This document shows positions 23,296 through 32,486 of a stretch of 44,333 nucleotides of DNA, piece by piece; position 1 is the stretch's first letter, and every line of letters begins with the position of its first letter. Source of the stretch: Clostridia bacterium. Lineage in GTDB: Bacteria; Bacillota; Clostridia; Oscillospirales; Acutalibacteraceae. The stretch is taken from positions 1 to 44,333 of the forward strand of contig JAFSYM010000116.1 in NCBI GenBank assembly GCA_017450005.1, in the 5' to 3' direction. The translations under genes were made by a program, and so were the position numbers. The notes beneath the pieces are model-generated. The model did not search any database, was not told the DNA's origin, and saw nothing but the letters and a program-made list of their open reading frames with translations.

Positions 23296-26200
23296 ATGTA
23301 TAACGAGAATCTGAAACGCCGGATTTACAACAAGCTGGAAAAAACGCTGCATATCTATGAAAAGCTTGTTTACCGCAAGGTTGGAGAGCTGCAGCATGTG
23401 TGCAGTCTGACCACGACGGAGCATCTGCGCACGGTGCCGCAATCGGGTCTGGAACCGCTCGAAAAGGGGACGTCATGGGGCGGCGAGTGGATGAATCTGT
23501 GGGTGTGCGGCGACTATACTGTACCGCCTGAGCTGGACGGACAGAAACTGTACGCCGTGTCGATGTGCGGCGGCAGGGAGCAGTTGTTCTTTCTGAACGG
23601 CGTCCCGAAGGGCTTGTTCAACACCAAAAACCGTGAATACGTCGGCGGCAATCACGCCGCGCAGTTCATCGGCGTCGGCAAGGCGGGCGACAAAATCGGC
23701 ATGGCGTTTGAGTGCTATGCCGGACATTTCAATATTGACACGGATCCATATGATAACTATGAATACCCGGATATTCCGCAGCAGGGCTTTTCACATACGT
23801 ACGAGGGCGTCGAGATCTGTGTGCGCGATGAGGAGATCTTTACGCTGCTGTTCGACCTGCGCGAGCTGCTCGGCGCGGCGGAGCGTTTTCCGCAGGACGG
23901 TTTTCCTGCCGCGCGCGCGAAACGTGCGCTTGACGCGATCCACGACGTGCTGGTTCTGTCTCCGCGCCATGCGACGCAGGAAGCTGTACGCGAGGGCGTG
24001 CGGGCCGCTTTGGAGATTTCCCGTCCGTTTTTCCGCGGCGGCAACTCCCGCGTGTTCGGCAAGGTGGGCTATATTGGCCACTCGCATCTGGACACAGCGT
24101 GGCTGTGGACGATCGACGAGGGAATGCGCAAGTGCGCGCGTACCTACTCGAACGCGCTGCACCTGATGGAGCAGTATCCGGAGTATCAGTTCTTCCAGTC
24201 CTCCGCATTGCACAGCGAATGGATGAAGCAAAGCTATCCCTCGATTTTTGAGGATATGCAACGCCGTGTCGCCGAGGGGCGTTATGAGCCGAATGGCGGC
24301 GTCTACGTGGAATGCGACTGCAACATTACATCCGGCGAGATGCTTGTGCGGCAGTTTCTCAAGGGACAGCAGTTCACACGCGAGAATTTCGGATATACGT
24401 CGGACTGCTTCTTTTTGCTTGACACATTCGGATATAACGCCAACATTCCGCAGATCATGCGCGGCTGTGGGACAAAATACTTTTACACGTCCAAGATCGC
24501 ATGGAACGAGCTGAACCGGTTCCCGTTTGAGAGCTTCATCTGGCAGGGCATCGACGGCAGCGCGGTGCTCACGCATTTCCCGCGCACGCACGGCTGGCCG
24601 GATACGGACGACGGCTTTGCCGCTGTGCACGACATTACGCTCAAGGATACGACGGATATGCGTCTGCTCGCCTTCGGATACGGCGACGGCGGCGGCGGTC
24701 CGACAGCCGGGATGCTGGAGTCGGCAAAACGCGCTTCCCATATGGAAGGCATGCCTGTGATGGAGCCGATGACGATCAGCGCTTTTATGCACGAGCTGGA
24801 AACGCAAAAGGCCGATCTGCCCGTGTATCGGGACGAATTGTATCTTGAGCTGCACCGCGGTACGCTCACGCAGAATCACGACGTCAAGCGCAAAAACCGC
24901 AAGGCGGAGTATGCGATGCGCGATATGGAATACTTCAACGTGCTCTCCGGCGCGCCGCGTCTTCCGCAAAGCGATACGCTGCTCAAAACAGTGCTCAAAA
25001 ACCAGTTTCATGATATTTTGCCCGGCACAAGCATCACGCCTGTTTACGACCGGTTCAACCGCGAGATGGACGAGGTGCTGGCGGGCTATGCCGCCGCGAC
25101 AGCGCAGTTTGCCGGTATGCTGACCGATGCGGGCGACAGCGTGACGGTGTTCAATACGCTGTCCTTCCCGCGCACCGATCCGGCTGTGATCGAGGCGGAC
25201 GGCTTTGCGCACGACTATCCCTCGCAGCGGTACACCGACGTATGCGGCCGCGAGAGACTGGCTGTCGGCGGCCTTCGTCTGGACGGCTTCGGCAGCGAAA
25301 CGCTTTCGCTGTGTGCATCGCCCGTGCAGGCGCAGTCGCCCTTTGTCTATGACGGCACGACGCTGCAAACGCCGTATGCGACGCTGGTATTTGATGAGGA
25401 CGGCTATATTTCTTCGCTGGTCGAGCGGACAACCGGGCGGGAACTGCGCAAGGCAGGCGGCGCGCCGCTGGGCGTGTTCCTGTTCGGCGAGGATTTGCCG
25501 CTTGAATACGACAACTGGGATGTGGAATACAGCACGGTGCATGCCCTGCGGCCTGTACACGGCTTCTGTGCGCGGGAGGTTGTGACGGATGGCGCGGTGG
25601 AAATCCGTCTGCGCAGTACGTTTGAAATCGGCGACGGTACGCGCGTCGTACAGGATCTGGTCTGCTATGCAGACACGCCGCGTATCGACTTCCATACGCT
25701 GGTGGACTGGCAGAGCCCGCACCGCCTGCTCAAGGCCGGATTCGATCTCGACGTCAACGCGCCGTATGCGCGCTGTGAGATTCAGTACGGCTCGATCCGC
25801 CGACCCACAACGGAAAACAACAGTCTGGAGCTTGCCAAGTTTGAGGTATGCAACCGCAACTTTACCGACGTCAGCGAACCGCATTTCGGCGCAGCCGTGC
25901 TCAATGACTGCAAATACGGCGTCAGTCTTTCGGACTGCAATCTGCGCCTGTCGCTGCATCGCGGCGGATTGCATCCGAATGTGACCGGCGATTGCGGTGC
26001 GCACGAGATGACGTATTCTCTGCTGGTGCATCCGCAGGGCTATGGCGCCGAAGCCGTTGTGCAGCCGGCCTATATGCTGAACATTCCGATCTACAGCATA
26101 CGCGGCGCAGTGCGCAGCAGCAAGCCGATCCTTTCGATTGACGCGCCGAACGTGGTTGCGGAATCCGTCAAACCGGCCGAAGATGATGCGGATGCGTTTG

Positions 26201-26385
26201 TGGTACGCATGTATGAATGCGAGGGCACACAGACGATGGCGTCGGTGCGTTTCGGCGTGCCGACCGCGCGCGCGGTGCGGACGAATATGCTTGAGGACGA
26301 GGAGGAGGCGCTCACAATTGCGCAGGACGCCCTGCAGCTCCGTTTCCGCCCGTTTGAGATCAAAACGATCAAGGTGTACAGATAA
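23296..26385 (+). CDS. alpha-mannosidase, GH38
   Basis: 1029-aa, full-length GH38 retaining alpha-mannosidase. An N-terminal beta domain (1-250) precedes the catalytic domain, with zinc ligands in YIGHSHLDTAWLW (His262, Asp264-266 region) and the nucleophile Asp376 in LLDTFGYNANIPQIM. Further landmarks are GGGPTAGML and ELYLELHRGTLT. The middle three-helix bundle includes KNQFHDILPGTSI, and the C-terminal beta-sandwich follows. No signal peptide. It starts three bases after the GPH stop, with GGGAG for the ribosome inside the previous gene, so it is part of the same operon. Substrate linkage cannot be read from sequence. Confidence 0.95.
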   Translation: MYNENLKRRIYNKLEKTLHIYEKLVYRKVGELQHVCSLTTTEHLRTVPQSGLEPLEKGTSWGGEWMNLWVCGDYTVPPELDGQKLYAVSMCGGREQLFFLNGVPKGLFNTKNREYVGGNHAAQFIGVGKAGDKIGMAFECYAGHFNIDTDPYDNYEYPDIPQQGFSHTYEGVEICVRDEEIFTLLFDLRELLGAAERFPQDGFPAARAKRALDAIHDVLVLSPRHATQEAVREGVRAALEISRPFFRGGNSRVFGKVGYIGHSHLDTAWLWTIDEGMRKCARTYSNALHLMEQYPEYQFFQSSALHSEWMKQSYPSIFEDMQRRVAEGRYEPNGGVYVECDCNITSGEMLVRQFLKGQQFTRENFGYTSDCFFLLDTFGYNANIPQIMRGCGTKYFYTSKIAWNELNRFPFESFIWQGIDGSAVLTHFPRTHGWPDTDDGFAAVHDITLKDTTDMRLLAFGYGDGGGGPTAGMLESAKRASHMEGMPVMEPMTISAFMHELETQKADLPVYRDELYLELHRGTLTQNHDVKRKNRKAEYAMRDMEYFNVLSGAPRLPQSDTLLKTVLKNQFHDILPGTSITPVYDRFNREMDEVLAGYAAATAQFAGMLTDAGDSVTVFNTLSFPRTDPAVIEADGFAHDYPSQRYTDVCGRERLAVGGLRLDGFGSETLSLCASPVQAQSPFVYDGTTLQTPYATLVFDEDGYISSLVERTTGRELRKAGGAPLGVFLFGEDLPLEYDNWDVEYSTVHALRPVHGFCAREVVTDGAVEIRLRSTFEIGDGTRVVQDLVCYADTPRIDFHTLVDWQSPHRLLKAGFDLDVNAPYARCEIQYGSIRRPTTENNSLELAKFEVCNRNFTDVSEPHFGAAVLNDCKYGVSLSDCNLRLSLHRGGLHPNVTGDCGAHEMTYSLLVHPQGYGAEAVVQPAYMLNIPIYSIRGAVRSSKPILSIDAPNVVAESVKPAEDDADAFVVRMYECEGTQTMASVRFGVPTARAVRTNMLEDEEEALTIAQDALQLRFRPFEIKTIKVYR

Positions 26386-26397
26386 GGAGAACGTATC

Positions 26398-27738
26398 ATG
26401 AAAAAGGTGTTCAAGACCATCGGCAAGGTGATTGCGACCGTGCTCGGCGCGGTGGTAGGCATTCTGGCGGCGCTGTGCGTGGTCACGCTCTGCTGGGGCG
26501 GCGTGCAGCGTATGCGCGGCGATGTGACGAACATGCTGCCGGAGACGCCCGCGGACTTTGTGCCGACGGTGCGGCTGATTGCATTCACGGACACGCACAA
26601 CGAGAATGAAAACGTCGCCGACGCGATCGACACGGCGTACAGGCTGTTCGACAGCGATCCCGTATATGCGGGCGTGGACGGTTTCTTCGGACTGGGCGAT
26701 TTTTCGAGCATCGGCACCGAGCCGGACTATGCGGCGTATGCCGAGACGCTGAAAGCGCATGTGCGCCCGGAGACGAAGCTCGTCAACATTCACGGCAACC
26801 ATGAGTTCAAGAATACGGCGGAGTATCAGGCGCTGTTCCGCAAATATTTCGGCCATGAGCCGGACACCGTGACCGAGATCAACGGCTTCTCCTGCATTGC
26901 TTTTTCGGGTGAGCGCAGTCTGACGGAGTGGACGTTTACGCCCAAAAGTCTGCGCTGGCTTTCCGCATCCGTTAAGCAGGCAGAGGCAAAGTCGAACGGC
27001 AAGGCAATCTTTGTTTTCCAGCATCCGCACCCGTGGGGCACGGTTTACGGCAGCACGGTCTGGGGCGACCCGCAGATCAACGTCGTGCTGAACGGCCACA
27101 CGTCCGTCGTGGATTTTTCCGGCCATTCGCATTTCCCGATGAACGACCCGCGTTCGATCAATCAGGCGTCCTATACGGCGGTCGGCGTGGGCGCGATGGC
27201 GCGCTTTGAGCTGGACGTCGACGGCATTGTCGGGCAGCATCCGGAGAGATATGAGGACGCGGCGCAGATGTGCGTGATCGAGGCGGACAACGACGGGAGC
27301 GTGCGTCTGCGCGGCTACGATCTTCTGAGCGACACGTATTTCTGCGACTGGTACATCGACGACGTCAATGACCGTGATTCGTTTGCATATACATACAAAA
27401 ACCTGAAGGCGCACGACAGCAAGCCCGTGTTCCCGCAGACCGCGAAGGCATCGGCGCAGAAGGACGAAAACGGCGAGTGGGTCGTGACGTTCGACGAAGC
27501 GAAGACGGCGTACATCGTACACGAGTACAAGCTCACGATCCTTGACGAGAGCGGCAAGAAGGTCTTTGCAAAGAATCTTGTCAATGACTACTATATCCAC
27601 GATCCCACGAATACAGCCTCTTTCCATATCGGGACCGGTACGCTCGAGAGCGGTAAAACGTACACGCTGCGTGTGCGTGCCGAGAGCGCTTATCATCAGT
27701 ATTCCGATCCGATCGAGCTGACGCTGACGGCACAATGA
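26398..27738 (+). CDS. membrane-anchored calcineurin-like metallophosphoesterase
   Basis: 446 aa. An uncleaved N-terminal membrane helix (about 11-33) leaves the catalytic domain outside the cell. Metal ligands are in order: TDTH (Asp65, His67), LGDFSS (Asp101), HGNHEF (Asn134, His135), FQHPHP (His209) and SGHSHFP (His243, His245). The last ~120 residues look like a fibronectin-III-type domain (VHEYKLTILDESGKK ... SYTLRVRAES-like strands). The substrate may be a phosphomono- or diester on a glycan or on glycerol; context with glycosidases supports this only loosely. GGAGA precedes the ATG; its TGA overlaps the GH43 ATG. Confidence 0.88.
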   Translation: MKKVFKTIGKVIATVLGAVVGILAALCVVTLCWGGVQRMRGDVTNMLPETPADFVPTVRLIAFTDTHNENENVADAIDTAYRLFDSDPVYAGVDGFFGLGDFSSIGTEPDYAAYAETLKAHVRPETKLVNIHGNHEFKNTAEYQALFRKYFGHEPDTVTEINGFSCIAFSGERSLTEWTFTPKSLRWLSASVKQAEAKSNGKAIFVFQHPHPWGTVYGSTVWGDPQINVVLNGHTSVVDFSGHSHFPMNDPRSINQASYTAVGVGAMARFELDVDGIVGQHPERYEDAAQMCVIEADNDGSVRLRGYDLLSDTYFCDWYIDDVNDRDSFAYTYKNLKAHDSKPVFPQTAKASAQKDENGEWVVTFDEAKTAYIVHEYKLTILDESGKKVFAKNLVNDYYIHDPTNTASFHIGTGTLESGKTYTLRVRAESAYHQYSDPIELTLTAQ

Positions 27739-29051
27739 ATACAACACGCCCGATGAACCCGCAGTCGCCCGGACTCAATCCCTTTCTGCCGTTTCCGACC
27801 TATGTTGCGGACGGCGAACCGAAAGTGTTCGGCGAGCGGGTATACCTGTACGGTTCCTATGATCTGTTCGGCGGCGGCTACTGCAGCGATCGCTACCATG
27901 TGTTCTCCGCACCGGTCTCCGACCTGACCGACTGGACGGATCACGGCGTGTGCTTTGCCGTATCGGACGTGCCGTGGTCACAGGCGGTGCTGTACGCGCC
28001 GGATGCGCTGTACCATAACGGACAGTATTATCTGTTCTTCTGCCTGTCCGACGGTACGGAGGGTGTGGCGCAGAGCACGTCGCCGACGGGACCGTTTACA
28101 AATGCGCGGCAGATTACGCTGCGCGGCGAGCCGATCCGCGGCATTGATCCGTCCGTCCTCGAGGACAGCGGACACGTTTACTATACGTGGGGACAATTCA
28201 GTCTGCATATGGGAGAGCTGGCGGACGACATGTGCACGATTCTGCCGCAGAGCGTGCACACGGACGTGCTGTCCAACGCGCCGGGACGCGAGGGATTCCA
28301 TGAAGGATCGTCTCTGCGCAAGGTCGGCGAACGGTACTGCATGATCTACGCGTCCGAATTCACGGACGAATACCCCCATAACGGCGGCCGGCCGACGAAG
28401 CTCGACTATGCGCTCAGCTCCATGCCGTACGGCCCCTATACGCGCTGCGGCACCGTGATCGACAACACGGGCTGCGATCCCGCGTCGTGGAACAATCACG
28501 GCTCGATTGTCCGGATCGGGGAGGAATAGTATGTTTTTTACCACGCTTCCACAGGCAATACGCAATTCTCGCGCCGCGCGCACGTCGAGCGGCTGCGCGT
28601 GGATGAATCCGCGGGAAGGATTACGCAGGCTGTCCCGACGACGAACGGTTTTGTGCGCGAGCTGCTGCCCGAACACATCACGTCGAGCGTGCATGCGTGC
28701 CGCTTTTTCGGCGGCGCATATGTTACCGAGACGGCGGACAGTCGATTTCCGGTTGTCGGTCTGCGCGACGGATCAGGCTTTTCGTTCAGCCCGATCCGCT
28801 TCCTGCAGGGACAATATACACTTTCGGTGCAGTACCGCGCAGCGCATCCCGCGCGTTTGCGCGTCACGGTCGGTGAAAAGTCTGTGATCGAGGCGGAGCT
28901 GCCGCAGTCGACGCAGTGGATCGAGTGCAGAATGCAGTTGACGGTTCCGGCGTGTACAGAGCCGCTGACATGCATCGTATACGGTTCGGCGGACGAACCG
29001 CTTTGTGAAATCAACACACTGTGTTTTAAGAGAGGAAACGCACATGGATGA
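27735..29051 (+). pseudogene. GH43 glycosidase with C-terminal CBM6-like domain, interrupted by in-frame TAG
   Basis: One reading frame of 439 codons, broken only at codon 265 (TAG, 28527-28529). Before it: the five-blade GH43 domain with catalytic Asp26 (YVADGEPKVFG), Asp138 (GIDPSVLED) and Glu190 (FHEGSS). After it the frame continues YVFYHASTG...FSRRAHVERL, the usual end of the GH43 blade, then a CBM6-like beta domain. Family members have Trp before YVFYH (W-Y-V-F-Y-H), so TGG to TAG is the simplest change. Upstream product would be 264 aa; a GTG at 28599 could restart the tail. Related to xylosidase/arabinofuranosidase GH43. Either a young pseudogene, a sequencing error, or amber readthrough. 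Confidence 0.85.
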
Positions 29052-31239
29052 CGCTTTTGGCCGTGCGCAGGAACTGCTGCGGGAGATGACGCTGGAGGAA
29101 AAGATATATCAGGTCACATCCGACATGATTTTTGAGGTGGACGACGGGTATGCTGCGCGGCGGAATCCGCGCTTCGGGCATTACCGCAATCCCGGCCACT
29201 TCATGCACTATACGCGCCAAACGCCCGCGTCGCCCGCCGAGGTGGCGGCGCAGATCAACGACGACGTGCGCCGCAGCATTGAGGCGCAGCCGCACCGCAT
29301 CCCGCCGATCGAAAACGGCGAAGCGCTGCACGGCGCGCAGTGGGGGATGGCAACCAATTTTCCGCAGCCGATTGCGCTCGCGTCTTCATTCGATCCCGAC
29401 CTGGTCGCACGCGTGGCCGACGTGATCGGACGCGAATGCGCGGCGGTCGGCGTGCGGCAGGTGTTTTCACCCGTCGTCAATCTTGTCCGCGACTGCCGCT
29501 GGGGCAGGACGGTTGAAACGTACGGCGAGGATGTACTGCTGTCGTGCGATACGGGCGCTGCTATGTGTCAGGGACTTGAAAAGAACGGCGTCGTCGCCAC
29601 GCCCAAGCATTTTGCGGACAATTACGGCGCAGGCGGACGCGACTCCAACTATGCCGAGACGAGCGAGCGCACCATGCGCGAAACCATTCTTCCGCCGTTC
29701 AAGGCCTGCTTTGACGCAGGCGCGCAGGCGGTGATGGCGGCGTATAACGCATGGGAAGGCGTGCCCTGCACAGCAAACGCGCATTTGCTGACAGACATTC
29801 TGCGAACCGAATGGGGCTTCGACGGCATTGTTGTTTCCGATTATTCCGGCGCAGAGGGCGTGCACACGGCGCATGGCATGGCGTCGTGCGAGGCACAGGC
29901 GACCGCCATGGCGCTGAAAGCGGGTCTGGATGTGATCCTGCCCTTTGGCAAGTTCGACGTGGTGCGCGAGGCGATCGAAAAGGGCTATCTGACCGAGGGG
30001 CAGCTTGATCGGAATGTGCTGCGCATTCTGACGCTCAAATACCGTCTCGGTTTGTTCGACGAGCCTTACCGCGATCCCGCCGCAGCCGATGCGCTTGTGC
30101 GCTGCGATGCACACCGTGCGCTGGCGCTTGAGGCGGCGCGCGAGACGATCATTCTGTTGAAGAACAACGGCGTTCTGCCGTTTTCCAAAGAAAATGTACG
30201 CCGTGTCGGCGTGTTCGGACACAGCGCGAACATCATCCCGATCGGCTCCAATTACGCCGGTCCCTATGGAACGCCCTGGCAGGGGGAGGATGCGCCGACG
30301 CCGCTGCAGGCGCTGCGTGCGTTCCTCGGCGAAAACATACAGGTGATTTACGGCGAAAGCTGCGATATTGAAACACTGGCGCCGACATGCGAAGTGAATT
30401 TGTATTTCACATCCATTGTAGAGGGTGAGGGAAGCGATCGCAGTGATCTGCGTCTGCCTTCCGTCACCGTGCATCGTGCCGCGCAGGATGGCGGCGGTCT
30501 GATCGTCGACCGAGCCGAACAGACGATTACCGACGATCAGGAGCAGTCGATCCTGCGGCTGATGAAAGCGGACAAAAACGCCGTGGTGGTTTTACAGAAC
30601 GGTGCGCCGATCGACATGCGCGGCTGGATTGACCATGCCGGCGCGGTGCTCGAAGCGTGGTATCCGGGCGAGCAGGGCGCCAAAGCGATCACGGAAATCC
30701 TGTTCGGCGTGACAAATCCTTCGGGCAAGCTGCCGATCACGATTCCCAAAAGCGTCGGTCAGCTTCCGCTCTTTTACGCGCACAAACCGTCCGGACGCGG
30801 CTATGCCTACTGCGACGACGACGGCAAGCCGATGTTCCCGTTCGGTTTCGGCTTGAGTTATACGTCGTTTGCACTCTCCGATGCGTGCCTGCAAATCACG
30901 GACGAGGGCGTAGAAGTGACTGTGACGGTGCGCAATACCGGGCGTTTCGACGGCGACGAAGTAGTACAGCTGTATCTTGCCGCGTGCGGCTGCAGTGTTG
31001 TGCGTCCGGTGCGTGAGCTGAAGGCATACCGCCGCGTGCATCTGCGCAGCGGACAGGCGGACAGTGTGACGCTGCGCCTGCCGCAAACGGCATTCTTCTA
31101 TTACGATCCGTCGATGCGCTTCGGTCTGCATGACGGCGAGTATACGTTGCTGCTCGGTACGTCCTCGCAGGATATTGCGTGTACGCTCGAATTGTCGGTA
31201 CGCGACGGAAAGCTGGAAGAAAAGGGGAGTGCGAAATGA
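29044..31239 (+). CDS. GH3 glycoside hydrolase (beta-glucosidase/beta-xylosidase type)
   Basis: 731 aa from the ATG at 29044, which has AGAGAGG upstream and overlaps the GH43 end by eight bases. Domain order: GH3 TIM barrel with RWGRTVETYGED, ATPKHFADNYGAGGRDSN and nucleophile Asp266 in GIVVSDYSGAEGVH; then GH3_C with the alpha/beta sandwich (RETIILLKNNGVLPF, AVVVLQNGAPIDM, AVLEAWYPGEQGAKA); then a fibronectin-III-like domain (PFGFGLSYTSF, VTVRNTGRFDGDEVVQLYL). No signal peptide. Hydrolyses a beta-linked glucose, xylose or related sugar from the non-reducing end; exact substrate open. Confidence 0.94.
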   Translation: MDDAFGRAQELLREMTLEEKIYQVTSDMIFEVDDGYAARRNPRFGHYRNPGHFMHYTRQTPASPAEVAAQINDDVRRSIEAQPHRIPPIENGEALHGAQWGMATNFPQPIALASSFDPDLVARVADVIGRECAAVGVRQVFSPVVNLVRDCRWGRTVETYGEDVLLSCDTGAAMCQGLEKNGVVATPKHFADNYGAGGRDSNYAETSERTMRETILPPFKACFDAGAQAVMAAYNAWEGVPCTANAHLLTDILRTEWGFDGIVVSDYSGAEGVHTAHGMASCEAQATAMALKAGLDVILPFGKFDVVREAIEKGYLTEGQLDRNVLRILTLKYRLGLFDEPYRDPAAADALVRCDAHRALALEAARETIILLKNNGVLPFSKENVRRVGVFGHSANIIPIGSNYAGPYGTPWQGEDAPTPLQALRAFLGENIQVIYGESCDIETLAPTCEVNLYFTSIVEGEGSDRSDLRLPSVTVHRAAQDGGGLIVDRAEQTITDDQEQSILRLMKADKNAVVVLQNGAPIDMRGWIDHAGAVLEAWYPGEQGAKAITEILFGVTNPSGKLPITIPKSVGQLPLFYAHKPSGRGYAYCDDDGKPMFPFGFGLSYTSFALSDACLQITDEGVEVTVTVRNTGRFDGDEVVQLYLAACGCSVVRPVRELKAYRRVHLRSGQADSVTLRLPQTAFFYYDPSMRFGLHDGEYTLLLGTSSQDIACTLELSVRDGKLEEKGSAK

Positions 31240-32342
31240 AAAAGTACGATGTGGCCGCCTATGTCTGGCCGTCCTATACGGGCAGGGAAAAACGCGCCTA
31301 CCAGTTCTGGGAGCAGGGGATCGGCGAGTGGCAGACGGTGCTTTCCGCCGAATCGCGCGTCGAGGGGCAGATTCTGCCGCGCAAACCCCTTTGGGGTACG
31401 GTAGACGAGGCGGACCCCAAGGTCATGGAAATGCAGATCCGCGAGGCGGTGCGTCACGGCGTGAATGTGTTCATCTATGACTGGTACTGGTACGACCGCC
31501 GCCCGTTTTTGGAGCAGTGCCTCGACGAGGGCTTCCTCGGCGCGGCCAACAATACGGATATGCAGTTCTATCTCATGTGGGCCAATCATGACGCTGGATA
31601 CACGTGGGATAAACGTCAGACGCAGCTCGACGAGATTATCTGGCTCGGCACGCAGCCGCGCGAGGAATTCGACCGCATCTGCCGGCGTGTGATCGACCTG
31701 TATTTCAAACGGCCGAACTATTATAAGATCAACGGCTGTCCTGTCTTTATGATCTATGAGATGAGCAATCTGGTGCGCGGCTTGGGCGGGATCGACAAAA
31801 CACGCGAGGCGCTCGACGCTTTCCGCACACTGACAAAGGAAGCGGGCTTTCCGGATCTGCATCTGCAGTTGACGATCTACAGCGAGCACGCCGTCAATGT
31901 CAGCGGCGTGGATTCGGGCCGTACCGGTTCGACAAAAGATCTGGTGCGCATGCTCGGCGCGGACTCCGTGACGCACTATCAATTCTGTCATTTTGTCAAC
32001 TGCGACAACGGGTATCTTCATGCGCTGGACGAATTGGAGAAAGAATGGGCTCGTATCCGCTCGGAATATTCGGTACCTTATTATCCGCATGTTTCCATCG
32101 GCTGGGACAATAATCCGCGCCACAGATTCCTCACGCTGCCAATCCTGACAAACAACACGCCGGAGAACTTCCGGAAGGGTTTGCAGATGGCAAAGGAATA
32201 CGCCGACCGCTATAACGACGTGCCGCTTGTGACCATCAATTCATGGAACGAGTGGACGGAAATGAGTTATCTGGAACCGGACGACGTGTACGGTTACGGC
32301 TATCTGGAAGCCGTGCGCGATGTGTTCCTTTCCAGCAAATAA
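31236..32342 (+). CDS. WbsX / GH99-like domain protein
   Basis: 368 aa, starting at the ATG (31236) that overlaps the GH3 stop (ATGA). The start DVAAYVWPSYTGREKRAYQFW, then REAVRHGVNVFIYDWYWYD, QFYLMWANHD, YYPHVSIGWDNNPRH and VTINSWNEWTEMSYLEPDD match the WbsX family (PF14307), a TIM-barrel related to GH99 endo-mannosidases. Family members are either glycosyltransferase-associated or hydrolytic. In this cluster of hydrolases a hydrolytic role, perhaps endo-acting on a mannose-containing glycan together with the GH38, is more likely (inference). It is the last gene before an internal promoter. Confidence 0.85.
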   Translation: MKKYDVAAYVWPSYTGREKRAYQFWEQGIGEWQTVLSAESRVEGQILPRKPLWGTVDEADPKVMEMQIREAVRHGVNVFIYDWYWYDRRPFLEQCLDEGFLGAANNTDMQFYLMWANHDAGYTWDKRQTQLDEIIWLGTQPREEFDRICRRVIDLYFKRPNYYKINGCPVFMIYEMSNLVRGLGGIDKTREALDAFRTLTKEAGFPDLHLQLTIYSEHAVNVSGVDSGRTGSTKDLVRMLGADSVTHYQFCHFVNCDNGYLHALDELEKEWARIRSEYSVPYYPHVSIGWDNNPRHRFLTLPILTNNTPENFRKGLQMAKEYADRYNDVPLVTINSWNEWTEMSYLEPDDVYGYGYLEAVRDVFLSSK

Positions 32343-32432
32343 TAAGGTACCGAAATAAACTGTGGAAGAGAGCGTTCCGCGCGTTCTGCCGTCAGTCGCT
32401 GCGCGGGATCGGCGCGGTTTCCTGCGAAAGCA

Positions 32433-32461
32433 TTGCACTTTTCGACAAGATATGATAATAT
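32433..32461 (+). promoter_or_regulatory. internal promoter of the second catabolic unit
   Basis: TTGCAC (32433-32438), a 17-base spacer and TAATAT (32456-32461). It lies in the only sizeable gap of the cluster (32343-32486), where I see no terminator and no copy of the 9-mer repeated upstream of the first operon. Confidence 0.6.
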
Positions 32462-32486
32462 ATACAACATATAGGGAGTGATTCCA

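Noticed and set aside
23791-27747. A 1318-codon open frame on the minus strand
   Set aside because: It lies opposite GH38 and the metallophosphoesterase, which have clear catalytic motifs and ribosome sites. The Arg/His-rich composition is that of an antisense shadow in GC-rich DNA.
32343-32486. Coding continuation or gene remnant between the WbsX-like gene and the 504-aa gene
   Set aside because: Short frames there have no family resemblance; the stretch is better explained as a spacer with a promoter.
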